Origin: an uncultured Clostridia bacterium
GTDB lineage: Bacteria > Bacillota > Clostridia > TANB77 > CAG-508
Length of the DNA stretch: 18,552 nt
NCBI GenBank assembly: GCA_934167835.1
Contig: CAKPLZ010000013.1
Location: 1-18,552, forward strand
Direction of reading: 5' to 3'
Made by a program: the position numbers and the translations under genes. The notes under the pieces are model-generated. The model saw only the letters and a program-made list of their open reading frames with translations, made no database searches and had not been told where the DNA came from. Shown piece after piece: positions 1 through 6,469 of this stretch (the first letter of the stretch is position 1; each line of letters opens with the position of its first letter).

Positions 1-233
1 ATACTTCCTTGTCTTGCTCTACCTGTTCCTTTTTGTTTCCATGGCTTTCTTCCACCACCAGCAACTTCTGCTCTTGTTTTTGTGCTAGCTGTGCCTTGTC
101 TTTGATTTGCCATGTAATTTACTAAAGCAATATGAACGATTTTTTCATTTGGTTTAATTCCAAATACGTTTTCGTTTAATTCTATATCGCTTACTTTTTT
201 ACCTTCTATATTGTATACATCTATTTTAGGCAT
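1..233 (-). CDS. rplD: 50S ribosomal protein L4 (N-terminal 77 residues, runs off the window)
   Basis: This is the start of ribosomal protein L4, which binds 23S rRNA domain I and lines part of the peptide exit tunnel. The readable part opens MPKIDVYN and then shows the L4 core, including VHIALVNYMANQRQGTASTK, followed by the Gly/Arg/Lys-rich EVAGGGRKPWKQKGTGRARQG stretch, which belongs to the tunnel-loop region of the family. The ATG at 233 is preceded by GGAAGGGAG at good spacing. It lies 21 nt downstream of rplC on the same strand, the usual order in the S10 operon (rpsJ-rplC-rplD). The stop and C-terminus are outside the window. In gamma-proteobacteria L4 represses this operon; nothing here shows whether that holds in this organism. 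Confidence 0.97.
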   Translation of the reverse strand, partial: MPKIDVYNIEGKKVSDIELNENVFGIKPNEKIVHIALVNYMANQRQGTASTKTRAEVAGGGRKPWKQKGTGRARQGS

Positions 234-254
234 TTCGTTTTCTCTCCCTTCCTA

Positions 255-887
255 CTATTTTGAACTCTTTACTGAATTTCTTATTTTTAGGATAGCTCCT
301 TTATTTCCTGGAACACTACCTTTTATTAATATTACGTTCTTATCTAAATCAACTTTTACAATTTCTAGGTTTTGAACTGTAACTGTTTCATAACCCATGT
401 GTCCTGGTAAGTTCTTTCCTTTATAAACTCTACCTGGAGTTGATGTAGATCCCATTGAACCTGGTCTTCTGTGGTACATAGAACCATGTCCCATAGGTCC
501 TCTTGATTGTCCATGACGTTTGATAACACCTTGGAATCCTTTTCCTTTTGATGTTCCTGTAACATCTACTGTTTCGCCTGCTGCGAAAATATCAGCTTTT
601 ATTTCATCTCCTACATTGTAAGAAATTTCTTCTAATCTAAATTCTCTTAAATGTTTTTTTGGTTCAACATTTGCTTTTGTAAAATGACCTTTAACTGGTC
701 TTACAAGTTTCTTTTCTTTTACTTCTCCGAAACCTAATTGAATTGCTTCGTATCCATCAGCGTCCTTTGTTTTAACTTGTACTACTGTACATGGACCTGC
801 TTCAACTACTGTAACTGGAATAGCTGCTCCTTTTTCATCAAAAATTTGAGTCATTCCTATTTTCTTTCCTAAAATTGCTTTTTTCAT
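255..887 (-). CDS. rplC: 50S ribosomal protein L3
   Basis: Ribosomal protein L3 (210 aa, normal family length) is an early assembly protein of the large subunit that reaches toward the peptidyl transferase centre. The N-terminus KKAILGKKIGMTQIFDE is the classic L3 start. The central loop with GQSRGPMGHGSMYHRRPGSMG, then GRVYKGKNLPGHMG, matches the conserved L3 extension. The ATG at 887 has AGGAGG nine bases upstream. It sits 77 nt downstream of rpsJ and 21 nt upstream of rplD, so it is cotranscribed from the promoter at 1676-1705. Nothing about the gene is unusual. Confidence 0.98.
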   Translation of the reverse strand: MKKAILGKKIGMTQIFDEKGAAIPVTVVEAGPCTVVQVKTKDADGYEAIQLGFGEVKEKKLVRPVKGHFTKANVEPKKHLREFRLEEISYNVGDEIKADIFAAGETVDVTGTSKGKGFQGVIKRHGQSRGPMGHGSMYHRRPGSMGSTSTPGRVYKGKNLPGHMGYETVTVQNLEIVKVDLDKNVILIKGSVPGNKGAILKIRNSVKSSK

Positions 888-964
888 TTAAAAATCCTCC
901 TAACTATTGGCTAACAGTTTTTGCTAGCTTGGTCTTAAGGTATATATTTTTAACCTCTAACCTA

Positions 965-1405
965 TTAAAGTTTAATTTCGATATCAACACCTGCTGGTAA
1001 ATCTAATTTCATTAGGTTATCAACTGTGCTTTGAGTTGGATATAGAATATCGATAACTCTTTTGTGTGTTCTCATTTCGAACTGTTCTCTTGAATCTTTG
1101 TGTTTGTGTGGTGAACGAATAACTGTAACTACTTCTTTTCTTGTTGGTAGTGGAATAGGACCTGAAACTTTAGCTCCTGTTCTTTTAGCAGTATCTACTA
1201 TCTTTTCAGCAGACTGATCTATAAGAACGTGATCATAAGCTTTTAATCTTATTCTTATTTTTTCGCTTGTAGCCATCACCTTTTTAGTTCCTTTAGTAGC
1301 TTTTTCTGTTTTTGCAGCTGGTTTTTTATTAGCTGTTTTAGCTACTGGTTTCTTAGTTCCTTTTTGAACTTTTTCTGTTTTTGCAACTTCTGCTTCATTT
1401 GCCAT
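965..1405 (-). CDS. rpsJ: 30S ribosomal protein S10 with a 43-residue Lys/Ala-rich N-terminal extension
   Basis: Residues 44-146 are a complete S10 (KIRIRLKAYDHVLID, then GPIPLPTRKEVVTVIRSPHKHKDSREQFEMRTHKRVIDI), the head protein of the 30S subunit, which also serves as NusE in antitermination complexes. Family members are usually about 100-105 aa. This one carries about 43 extra N-terminal residues, made of imperfect repeats of the form KTEK-x-KGTKK-x-A-KT, strongly basic and probably disordered. The extension looks translated: AAGGAGGG lies eight bases before the ATG at 1405. The ATG of Met44, where a normal S10 would start, has only GGTG touching the start codon. It is the first gene of the operon. 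The function of the extension is unknown; rRNA or polymerase contact is only a guess. Confidence 0.95.
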   Translation of the reverse strand: MANEAEVAKTEKVQKGTKKPVAKTANKKPAAKTEKATKGTKKVMATSEKIRIRLKAYDHVLIDQSAEKIVDTAKRTGAKVSGPIPLPTRKEVVTVIRSPHKHKDSREQFEMRTHKRVIDILYPTQSTVDNLMKLDLPAGVDIEIKL

Positions 1406-1668
1406 GTTAAATTCCCTCCTTTTAATTTGTTTTTAGTTTTCCTTAAGTTTGGCATCTCTTAAAGAAAATCTTAAATAAATATTGCCTGAGGAAAGTTATT
1501 AACGCACCCTGGTGTTTCATTGAATTCCATTTTTTTATCCTAGTTTGAGCTAGGACAAGTGCTAAATCTCTAACTTATCCGCCTAGGTCTTAGCCAAGAC
1601 ATACTCCACGAAAGTTCCCTCCATTATATAAATGTAGCCACATTTCGCTTCAACGCAAATCTACACGC
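1406..1668 (-). promoter_or_regulatory. Structured 5' leader of the S10 operon
   Basis: About 260 nt of untranslated leader separates the consensus promoter from rpsJ. On the minus strand it contains several short complementary elements: a hairpin with 6-bp arms TCCTAG/CTAGGA (1538-1555), a TCTT-GGCT-AAGA hairpin, and a nearby CCTAGG that could pair instead with the first hairpin's CCTAG arm, giving mutually exclusive pairings. None is followed by a U-run, so I see no intrinsic attenuator. Autoregulatory leaders are common on ribosomal protein operons, but I do not recognise this one as a named family. No ORF of note is present. Confidence 0.45.
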
Positions 1669-1675
1669 AATATCT

Positions 1676-1705
1676 ATTATACTGCGCATATAGTATATTT
1701 GTCAA
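1676..1705 (-). promoter_or_regulatory. Consensus sigma-A promoter of the S10 operon
   Basis: On the minus strand, TTGACA (1700-1705) and TATAAT (1676-1681) are both perfect consensus hexamers with an 18-nt spacer. Transcription should start near 1668. Its strength fits a ribosomal protein operon. The promoter directly before rpsJ implies that the operon starts here and is not read through from an str operon, as it is in some bacteria. Confidence 0.9.
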
Positions 1706-1773
1706 GTTTTTTACATAAAATTCCTAATTTTTATGATTTTTTATAAAAATTTCTTTACATTAAAGCACAAGAA

Positions 1774-1799
1774 GAAAGCCCACCAAACGGTGAGCTTTC
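1774..1799 (-). terminator. Intrinsic terminator after the first LRV-like gene
   Basis: On the minus strand, GAAAGCTCACC pairs with GGTGGGCTTTC around a four-base loop, followed by TTCTT. It ends the gene at 1813-2646 and shields the S10 promoter from it. Near copies follow the two paralogues. The U-run is imperfect. Confidence 0.8.
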
Positions 1800-1812
1800 C
1801 TGATGAACTTAC

Positions 1813-2646
1813 TTAGTCGTCACTTTCGTCCGAGATGTCCTTAGAGCAGCTAGGAGCATTTTTATGCTTCTTTATTGCATTTCGCAATTCGCTGTCATCC
1901 GGTAAAGGGTTTGCTGTCCAAAGATACTCAAGAGTCTCCATTGTCGTGTTCGGGTTACTTGCCACGTTGTTCAGCATCTGGCGTACGTTTTTAATGTAAT
2001 TAACGTAATGTCTACTTCTGTCGTTTCTAAAAAACCATACTCCTGTTTTGGTCAACATCTTCAAAGTTTCTTTCCCTGCATTGGGATGAGCAGCTAATTT
2101 GATGCTACCCGTATAAATGGAATCATACATCTTCTCGTAGATGTCAGTCAAAAGTTCCGTAGAAGTGTTAGGATTTTCCAAGAGCTCGTCGTAGCATTTA
2201 CCCGCCATCTCGATGTACGCTAAAAGTTCCTGTTTTGCCGAATGCTTTGCGACATACTTTGTAAATTCGTCGCTCCTATTCATCAAGTAAAAAAGCGTAT
2301 CGTATTCAATGTTGGGAAATTCAAGTACGTCGTCCCAGCACAAGTTCCTAATGTCTTGGTTTCTCACATAGTCATCAATGATGTCTCCAGGACACCTGCT
2401 GCTTAGGCAAACAATCCTTTTCGTCCACGAATTTTTCTCAGCTAATTTGCGGAGAATCATGCTTGTGCAAAATGGGTTTTTGGTAACTGCAGCTTGTACG
2501 CCCCAATCATCGCTCTCTGCAAGGAATTGCAAAACCTTTGCAGACTGCGTTGTCAATGCCGTCTGGAGCTCAGCTTCATTTTTAAGCTCGAAATAGACTC
2601 CTTGATGGCTAAGCTCTTCTAGCTTGGAAGCTATGTTGCTGTTCAT
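1813..2646 (-). CDS. LRV-like helical-repeat protein, paralogue 1 of 3
   Basis: This is a 277-aa protein made of short helical repeats resembling the variant leucine-rich repeat (LRV) or HEAT-like class. The repeat signature is N-P-N/F-C/T-x-x-x-x-L followed by a hydrophobic helix: NPFCTSMILRKL, SRCPGDIIDDY, NPNTSTELLTDI, HPNAGKETLKML, NPNTTMETLEYL. The N-terminal ALTTQS-x-KVL-x-FLAES block and NPFCT are shared with both downstream paralogues. It has no signal peptide or membrane segment, so it is probably cytosolic and a protein-interaction scaffold; the partner is unknown. I chose the ATG at 2646 over a TTG one codon earlier because AAAGGA has better spacing to it. The gene has its own promoter-leader and terminator and is richer in GC than the neighbouring ribosomal genes. 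It ends in an acidic tail. Confidence 0.8.
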   Translation of the reverse strand: MNSNIASKLEELSHQGVYFELKNEAELQTALTTQSAKVLQFLAESDDWGVQAAVTKNPFCTSMILRKLAEKNSWTKRIVCLSSRCPGDIIDDYVRNQDIRNLCWDDVLEFPNIEYDTLFYLMNRSDEFTKYVAKHSAKQELLAYIEMAGKCYDELLENPNTSTELLTDIYEKMYDSIYTGSIKLAAHPNAGKETLKMLTKTGVWFFRNDRSRHYVNYIKNVRQMLNNVASNPNTTMETLEYLWTANPLPDDSELRNAIKKHKNAPSCSKDISDESDD

Positions 2647-2652
2647 CAAAAT

Positions 2653-2770
2653 TTCCTTTCTCCCTAATTAGGGACTCGTTCTCGTTCCTGTTGCTATGCG
2701 TGAAAGTTTGTATTTCAGGTAAAACCTTTATACTAATAATATTATACCATATTATGTTGACTAACTGCAA
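2653..2770 (-). promoter_or_regulatory. Promoter and invariant leader cassette of LRV-like gene 1
   Basis: On the minus strand, TTGCAG (2765-2770) and TATAAT (2741-2746) are spaced by 18 nt. The 64 nt at 2653-2716, in the transcribed leader, are identical to those of the two paralogues (3727-3790, 4655-4718). They contain the perfect palindrome TCCCTAATTAGGGA (2661-2674) immediately before the AGAAAGGA ribosome site, and a GGAACGAGAACGAG direct repeat. This suggests a shared operator or RNA element close to the ribosome site. Confidence 0.75.
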
Positions 2771-2811
2771 GTTAGTTTATTTAACCTAAAATTTCTTTTC
2801 CTAAAAAGCTC

Positions 2812-2843
2812 AAAAAGAAAGCCCACCAAAAGGTGAGCTTTCT
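2812..2843 (-). terminator. Intrinsic terminator after the second LRV-like gene
   Basis: On the minus strand, GAAAGCTCACC pairs with GGTGGGCTTTC around TTTT, followed by a run of T broken only by the stem. It is nearly identical to the terminator at 1774-1799, so the terminator was duplicated along with the gene. Confidence 0.85.
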
Positions 2844-2850
2844 TGATGAA

Positions 2851-3720
2851 CTACTTAGTAAGTGCTTTCATCCAAGGCTTCAAGGTGTCTTTAATTAAGC
2901 TAGGTGTATTTTCATTATTCACCATTGCAATTAATACTTCGCTGTCACAAAGTAATGAGCCATGCTTCCAGATATGCGTAAGAGTCTCTGCCGTTGTGGT
3001 CGGATTATTTGCCACATTTTTCAGAGTATCCACCGCTTCACGATAACGTCCTTCGTACCATTCAGGTCTTTGAAGAGCATCGATTCCAAGTTTGGCCAAA
3101 GCGTCTAGAGTCTTCTCGTCTGCATTTGGGTTAGCAGCTATTTTGCTTGCAATTCTACAATTGGAAGGATAGCTTTTTGCTATACTTTCCAAGAGTTCCG
3201 TGGGGCAGTTGGGATTTTCGATAACGTACTCTTCCGGACCGTACATCAAAATTTCCTGTCTTTCCGTAGTCCTTGCAATATGAACTGCAAAGTCCTCATT
3301 CTCACCCATCAGATATAGAAGTGTATCATCTTCCATGTTGGGGAGATTGCTCATTTTATCCCTCAAGTACCTCCAATCGTCCAGTCTAACAAAAGTTCTT
3401 GCAATGTCATCGAGGATGTCTCCTGAGCATTTTGGGTTCTGACTTACTAGTTTCATAAACTTAATGTCGCTGTCATTAAGCTTCTGTCTACCCATAATTT
3501 CAGAGATGAAATTACGGATATTTTGGCATGTGCAAAACGGGTTCATGGTAACCGCAGCTTTAACGCTCCACTCCTCGCTCTCTGCAAGGAATTTCAAAAC
3601 CTTTATTGACTGTGTTGTCAATGCTGTCTGGATTTCTGCTCCATTCTTCCGTAAAGCATCTTTGCCGTAGAAGCCAAAAAGCTTAAGCTCGGCTAGCTTT
3701 TCCTCTATGTTGCTGTTCAT
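2851..3720 (-). CDS. LRV-like helical-repeat protein, paralogue 2 of 3
   Basis: This 289-aa paralogue of the gene at 1813-2646 shares the opening MNSNI-x-x-KL-x-EL, the ALTTQS-x-KVLKFLAES block and the Cys-bearing repeats NPFCTCQNIRNF, NPKCSGDILDDI, NPNCPTELLESI, NPNADEKTLDAL and NPTTTAETLTHI. The CTC pair and the recurrent NPxC cysteines recall LRV proteins, where cysteines can hold a metal cluster, but no metal ligand set can be proved here. It has no membrane segment. The ATG at 3720 is preferred to the TTG one codon earlier by ribosome-site spacing. The gene is monocistronic, with its own promoter-leader and terminator. The proteins have diverged far more than their 5' leaders, which suggests either selection on the leader or recent gene conversion there. 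Confidence 0.8.
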   Translation of the reverse strand: MNSNIEEKLAELKLFGFYGKDALRKNGAEIQTALTTQSIKVLKFLAESEEWSVKAAVTMNPFCTCQNIRNFISEIMGRQKLNDSDIKFMKLVSQNPKCSGDILDDIARTFVRLDDWRYLRDKMSNLPNMEDDTLLYLMGENEDFAVHIARTTERQEILMYGPEEYVIENPNCPTELLESIAKSYPSNCRIASKIAANPNADEKTLDALAKLGIDALQRPEWYEGRYREAVDTLKNVANNPTTTAETLTHIWKHGSLLCDSEVLIAMVNNENTPSLIKDTLKPWMKALTK

Positions 3721-3726
3721 CAAACA

Positions 3727-3845
3727 TTCCTTTCTCCCTAATTAGGGACTCGTTCTCGTTCCTGTTGCTATGCGTGAAAGTTTGTATTTCGGAAATAATT
3801 CCTTATACCAGTATTATTATACCACATTATGTTGACTGTTTTCAA
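3727..3845 (-). promoter_or_regulatory. Promoter and invariant leader cassette of LRV-like gene 2
   Basis: On the minus strand, TTGAAA (3840-3845) and TATAAT (3816-3821) are spaced by 18 nt, followed by a leader whose 64 nt at 3727-3790 match the other two copies exactly. The palindrome TCCCTAATTAGGGA is at 3735-3748. Identity between copies continues past the 64 nt, for example in the ATAATGTGGTATAAT promoter segment shared with copy 3. Confidence 0.75.
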
Positions 3846-3881
3846 GTTGAGCTAATTTGTTGCTTATATATATATGTGCAC

Positions 3882-3915
3882 GAAAAAAGAAAACCCACAT
3901 TTAGTGGGCTTTCTT
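3882..3915 (-). terminator. Intrinsic terminator after the third LRV-like gene
   Basis: On the minus strand, AAGAAAGCCCACT pairs with TGTGGGTTTTCTT and is followed by TTTTTTCG. It has the same design as the two other paralogue terminators, with more sequence drift. Confidence 0.8.
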
Positions 3916-3925
3916 GATGGGCTAT

Positions 3926-4648
3926 TTACTGTGCGTCACTCTTGTCTAAAATGTCTTTGACGAAATCAGGAGCATTCTTGTGGTTCATTATTCCCCTTTT
4001 AATTTCATTATTACGGTCATTATCAACTTTCCGTAAAATTTCAAACACATCTGTTGACTCGTCTGCGTTTTGGGAAACATCTTCCTCCACATCTGACTGC
4101 GAGCCTGTATCCTCATCGCCAACCCAGCTTACACTATTGGCTATAATTTCCAAAAGCTTCTTAGGGCAATTCGGGTTCTTGACAAGGTCAGTCACGTTGC
4201 AATAGGGCATAATTCCCTGCCTTGCAGTGTTCTGTCCTATATACTCTCTAAACTCCCAGCTCATATCCATCATGTAGAGGATTGTGGGTATTTCCACATT
4301 AGGATGATTGCTGATTTCAATCATCCAGTTCATTACCGTATTCGGCACATACTGTCTGACAATTATGTCCAAGAGCTCTCCTGAACATAACTTACACTTG
4401 CTAACAAAGATTTTTACAGTAAGATCCTCCGTTTCCTGTTCCAGGAGCTTGCGGAGAATTCCACAAGTACAAAACGGATTCATCGTTACTGCACACTTTA
4501 CTGCTACATCATCCATCTCTGCAAGGTAGTTTAATACCTTAACAGATTTAGTTGTCAATGCAGTCTCAACCTCAGGTAGCGCTTCTTTCTGAAATGATAC
4601 GGGTAAATCACCAAGTGACTTTGCCAGCGTTAAGCTGTTAATGTCCAT
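3926..4648 (-). CDS. LRV-like helical-repeat protein, paralogue 3 of 3
   Basis: This is the shortest (240 aa) and most diverged member of the cluster. It keeps the ALTTKSVKVLNYLAEMDD block, NPFCTCGILRKLLEQE, the Cys pair in CKLCSGELLDI, and NPNCPKKLLEIIAN. It then loses the last repeats, replaced by an acidic Ser/Asp/Glu-rich linker (roughly residues 175-200, containing DEDTGSQSDVEEDVSQ). The C-terminal HKNAPDFVKDILDKSD resembles the end of paralogue 1 (HKNAPSCSKDISDESD), so an internal deletion is likely. The ATG at 4648 is well spaced from AAAGGA. It is the first of the three in transcription direction but has its own promoter and terminator. Function is unknown; a cytosolic protein-binding role is inferred only from the repeats. 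Confidence 0.78.
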   Translation of the reverse strand: MDINSLTLAKSLGDLPVSFQKEALPEVETALTTKSVKVLNYLAEMDDVAVKCAVTMNPFCTCGILRKLLEQETEDLTVKIFVSKCKLCSGELLDIIVRQYVPNTVMNWMIEISNHPNVEIPTILYMMDMSWEFREYIGQNTARQGIMPYCNVTDLVKNPNCPKKLLEIIANSVSWVGDEDTGSQSDVEEDVSQNADESTDVFEILRKVDNDRNNEIKRGIMNHKNAPDFVKDILDKSDAQ

Positions 4649-4654
4649 CTGACA

Positions 4655-4772
4655 TTCCTTTCTCCCTAATTAGGGACTCGTTCTCGTTCCTGTTGCTATG
4701 CGTGAAAGTTTGTATTTCGGAAGAAATTCCTTATACAAATATCATTATACCACATTATGTCAACATTTTCAA
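4655..4772 (-). promoter_or_regulatory. Promoter and invariant leader cassette of LRV-like gene 3
   Basis: On the minus strand, TTGAAA (4767-4772) and TATAAT (4744-4749) are spaced by 17 nt. The leader at 4655-4718 is identical to the other two copies and has the palindrome TCCCTAATTAGGGA at 4663-4676. A second TTGACA lies too close to the -10 to serve as the -35. Confidence 0.75.
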
Positions 4773-4800
4773 CTTGACCTTTTCATTCCCTATATTTCTA

Positions 4801-5433
4801 TTATTTTATTAACCTACTCGTTCCCAACCTATCTGCACCTGCTTCTATGAATTTTTGAGCATCTTGGAAGTCTTTTATTCCTCCTGCTGCTTTTATTTTT
4901 TTACCATTTTTTACATGATTTTTAAATAGTATTATATCTTCTAGTGTTGCTCCTGCTGTGCTGAAGCCTGTTGAAGTTTTGATGTAGTCTGCTTTAGAGT
5001 TTGATACTACCTCACATAGCTTTATTTTTTCATCTTCTGTAAGTAAACATGTTTCTATAATTACTTTTAATAGCTTTCCATTGCATGCTTCTTTAATTTC
5101 ATTTATTTCGTTTAATATATATTCGTAATTACTTTCTTTTACTTTTCCTATATTAATTACCATATCTATTTCATCTGCGCCATCTTTTACAGCCTGGGCT
5201 GTTTCAAATACCTTGGTAGAAGTAGTATTGTAACCATTTGGGAAACCTATTACTGTGCAGATTTTCATTTTTCCTTTTACATAGTCTTTTGCCTGTTTTA
5301 CATATACTGGTGGTATACAAACTGATGCTGTATTATTTGCAATTGCATCATCACATATTTTCTCAATATCTTTCATAGTTGCAGTTTGTTTTAATAAAGT
5401 ATGATCTACCTTTTTTAAAATTTCTTCATTCAT
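4801..5433 (-). CDS. deoC: Deoxyribose-phosphate aldolase
   Basis: This class I aldolase cleaves 2-deoxyribose 5-phosphate into glyceraldehyde 3-phosphate and acetaldehyde, the last step of deoxynucleoside catabolism in the cytoplasm. The 210-aa protein shows DHTLLKQ at the start, VIGFPNGYNTTSTKVFE, GADEIDMVINIG with the catalytic Asp near residue 90, KVIIETC, the Schiff-base lysine K152 in YIKTSTGFSTAGAT, and the second active-site lysine K181 in KIKAAGG. It ends SRLIK, slightly short of many family members but after the last conserved element. The ATG follows AAGGAGG. Its start codon directly abuts the mscL stop (TAA then ATG), so the two genes are cotranscribed and probably translationally coupled. 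No other deo gene is present in the window. Confidence 0.95.
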   Translation of the reverse strand: MNEEILKKVDHTLLKQTATMKDIEKICDDAIANNTASVCIPPVYVKQAKDYVKGKMKICTVIGFPNGYNTTSTKVFETAQAVKDGADEIDMVINIGKVKESNYEYILNEINEIKEACNGKLLKVIIETCLLTEDEKIKLCEVVSNSKADYIKTSTGFSTAGATLEDIILFKNHVKNGKKIKAAGGIKDFQDAQKFIEAGADRLGTSRLIK

Positions 5434-5922
5434 TTATTTTTCCTCCTTGTTTTCTTCTAATACTGAAGTACAGTGTGGACATCTTGTTGCATTAATATTA
5501 ATTTCTGAAAAACAATATGGACAAATCTTTGTTGTTGGAGTTGGTGCTACTATTGTTTCTTTATCTGTTTTTCTTATTCCAAATTTGCCTTTCTTTTTCA
5601 ATTTTTTAATTTCTTCTTCTTTTATTTCTTCAATCTTTTTATTTAGTTTGTTAATATATCTTACGACTAAAAATATTGAAAATGCTATTATTAAGAAATT
5701 TACTACTGCTGTTATAAAAGACCCATATTTTATCGAACTTTTTCCTATTGTTACTGTAAGTTCTGAAAAGTCTACTTTTCCTGTAAATATAGCTATTGCA
5801 GGCATTATTATATCATTTACTAATGAATTTACAATTCCTTGAAACGCACCACCTATGATAACACCTACTGCTAAATCCATTATATTTCCTTTCATTGCAA
5901 ACTCTTTAAATTCTTTAAACAT
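5434..5922 (-). CDS. mscL: Large-conductance mechanosensitive channel with a C-terminal zinc ribbon
   Basis: MscL forms a pentameric inner-membrane channel that opens under hypo-osmotic tension. The 162-aa protein has the N-terminal MFKEFKEFAMKGNIMDLAVG amphipathic helix, TM1 (GVIIGGAFQGIVNSLVNDIIMP), a periplasmic-side loop, and TM2 (FITAVVNFLIIAFSIFLVV). A charged helical bundle follows. Beyond the normal C-terminus it carries a four-cysteine treble-clef or zinc-ribbon motif, C134-PY-C137 and C148-PH-C151. The start at 5922 is set by GGAAGG nine bases upstream. Longer in-frame readings begin inside the promoter and are rejected. It is first in an operon with deoC. The zinc ribbon is cytoplasmic by topology; its purpose (assembly or ligand sensing) is inference only. 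Confidence 0.93.
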   Translation of the reverse strand: MFKEFKEFAMKGNIMDLAVGVIIGGAFQGIVNSLVNDIIMPAIAIFTGKVDFSELTVTIGKSSIKYGSFITAVVNFLIIAFSIFLVVRYINKLNKKIEEIKEEEIKKLKKKGKFGIRKTDKETIVAPTPTTKICPYCFSEININATRCPHCTSVLEENKEEK

Positions 5923-5950
5923 ATCTAAAATCCTTCCTTTCAATATTATT

Positions 5951-5979
5951 ATAATACTCGAAAAGTCGAATTTTGTCAA
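5951..5979 (-). promoter_or_regulatory. Promoter of the mscL-deoC operon
   Basis: On the minus strand, TTGACA (5974-5979) and TATTAT (5951-5956) are spaced by 17 nt. The -35 is only a few bases from the mazF terminator stem, so termination of one unit and initiation of the next are tightly packed. Confidence 0.8.
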
Positions 5980-5981
5980 CT

Positions 5982-6010
5982 AAAAAGAATGGACATTTGC
6001 CCATTCTTTT
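5982..6010 (-). terminator. Intrinsic terminator after mazF
   Basis: On the minus strand, AAAAGAATGG pairs with CCATTCTTTT around eight bases, and the T-run follows. It ends the transcript of the LolA/GerS-like gene and mazF. Confidence 0.85.
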
Positions 6011-6030
6011 GATTTTTATTTTACTAAGCT

Positions 6031-6381
6031 TTATCCTCCTAATCCAAAGCTTACACCTAGTGCATTATTTATTTGTGACATTACTTGACCTTCATCAATA
6101 TGACCTATTTTTTCCTTTAGTCTACTTTTATCTATTGTTCTTATTTGTTCTGCAAGTAATGTTGAGTCTGCTTTTAGGCCAAATTCTGTGGAACTTAATT
6201 CAATGTGTGTTGGTAATTTGTTTTTATTTGCTTGAGATGTTATTGCTGATACTATTACTGTTGGACTGTACTTGTTGCCTGTATCGTTTTGTATTACCAA
6301 TACTGGTCTTATTCCTCCTTGTTCTGACCCCACTACTGGACTTAGGTCTGCATAAAACATATCTCCTCTTTTTATTACCAT
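6031..6381 (-). CDS. mazF: MazF/EndoA-type endoribonuclease toxin
   Basis: The 116-aa protein belongs to the PemK/MazF family and is closest in pattern to B. subtilis EndoA (NdoA), a sequence-specific mRNA interferase. Conserved elements are RGDMFYADLSPVVGSEQGG, then IRPVLVIQND with the catalytic-site Arg25, and VIVSAITSQ with Thr48, both at the positions they hold in EndoA. The C-terminal EQIRTIDKSRLKEKIG also fits. The ATG has AGGAGTG upstream. In Bacillus and many relatives the antitoxin gene and alr lie immediately upstream. Here the preceding gene on the strand ends 88 nt away and encodes a LolA/GerS-like protein. No antitoxin ORF fits the gap, so the toxin appears unpaired locally. Confidence 0.92.
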   Translation of the reverse strand: MVIKRGDMFYADLSPVVGSEQGGIRPVLVIQNDTGNKYSPTVIVSAITSQANKNKLPTHIELSSTEFGLKADSTLLAEQIRTIDKSRLKEKIGHIDEGQVMSQINNALGVSFGLGG

Positions 6382-6469
6382 TTTTCTTCACTCCTGCTAT
6401 TTAGTTTTATACTTTAAATATAGGTAATAGAGTTTTTTCTTGTGTGCTTGTTCATCTGTTTTTAGTTTT

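Noticed and set aside
5923..5979. Longer N-terminus of MscL
   Set aside because: These codons overlap the promoter's -10 and -35, and the conserved protein begins at the later ATG with a good ribosome site.
5973..6404. A 143-aa plus-strand open frame opposite mazF
   Set aside because: It is the complement of a clear MazF gene, has a leucine/phenylalanine-rich artefact composition and no ribosome site.
6382..6469. A MazE-type antitoxin gene
   Set aside because: The gap is too short and contains no start-stop pair with a ribosome site; no antitoxin-like sequence was found on either strand.
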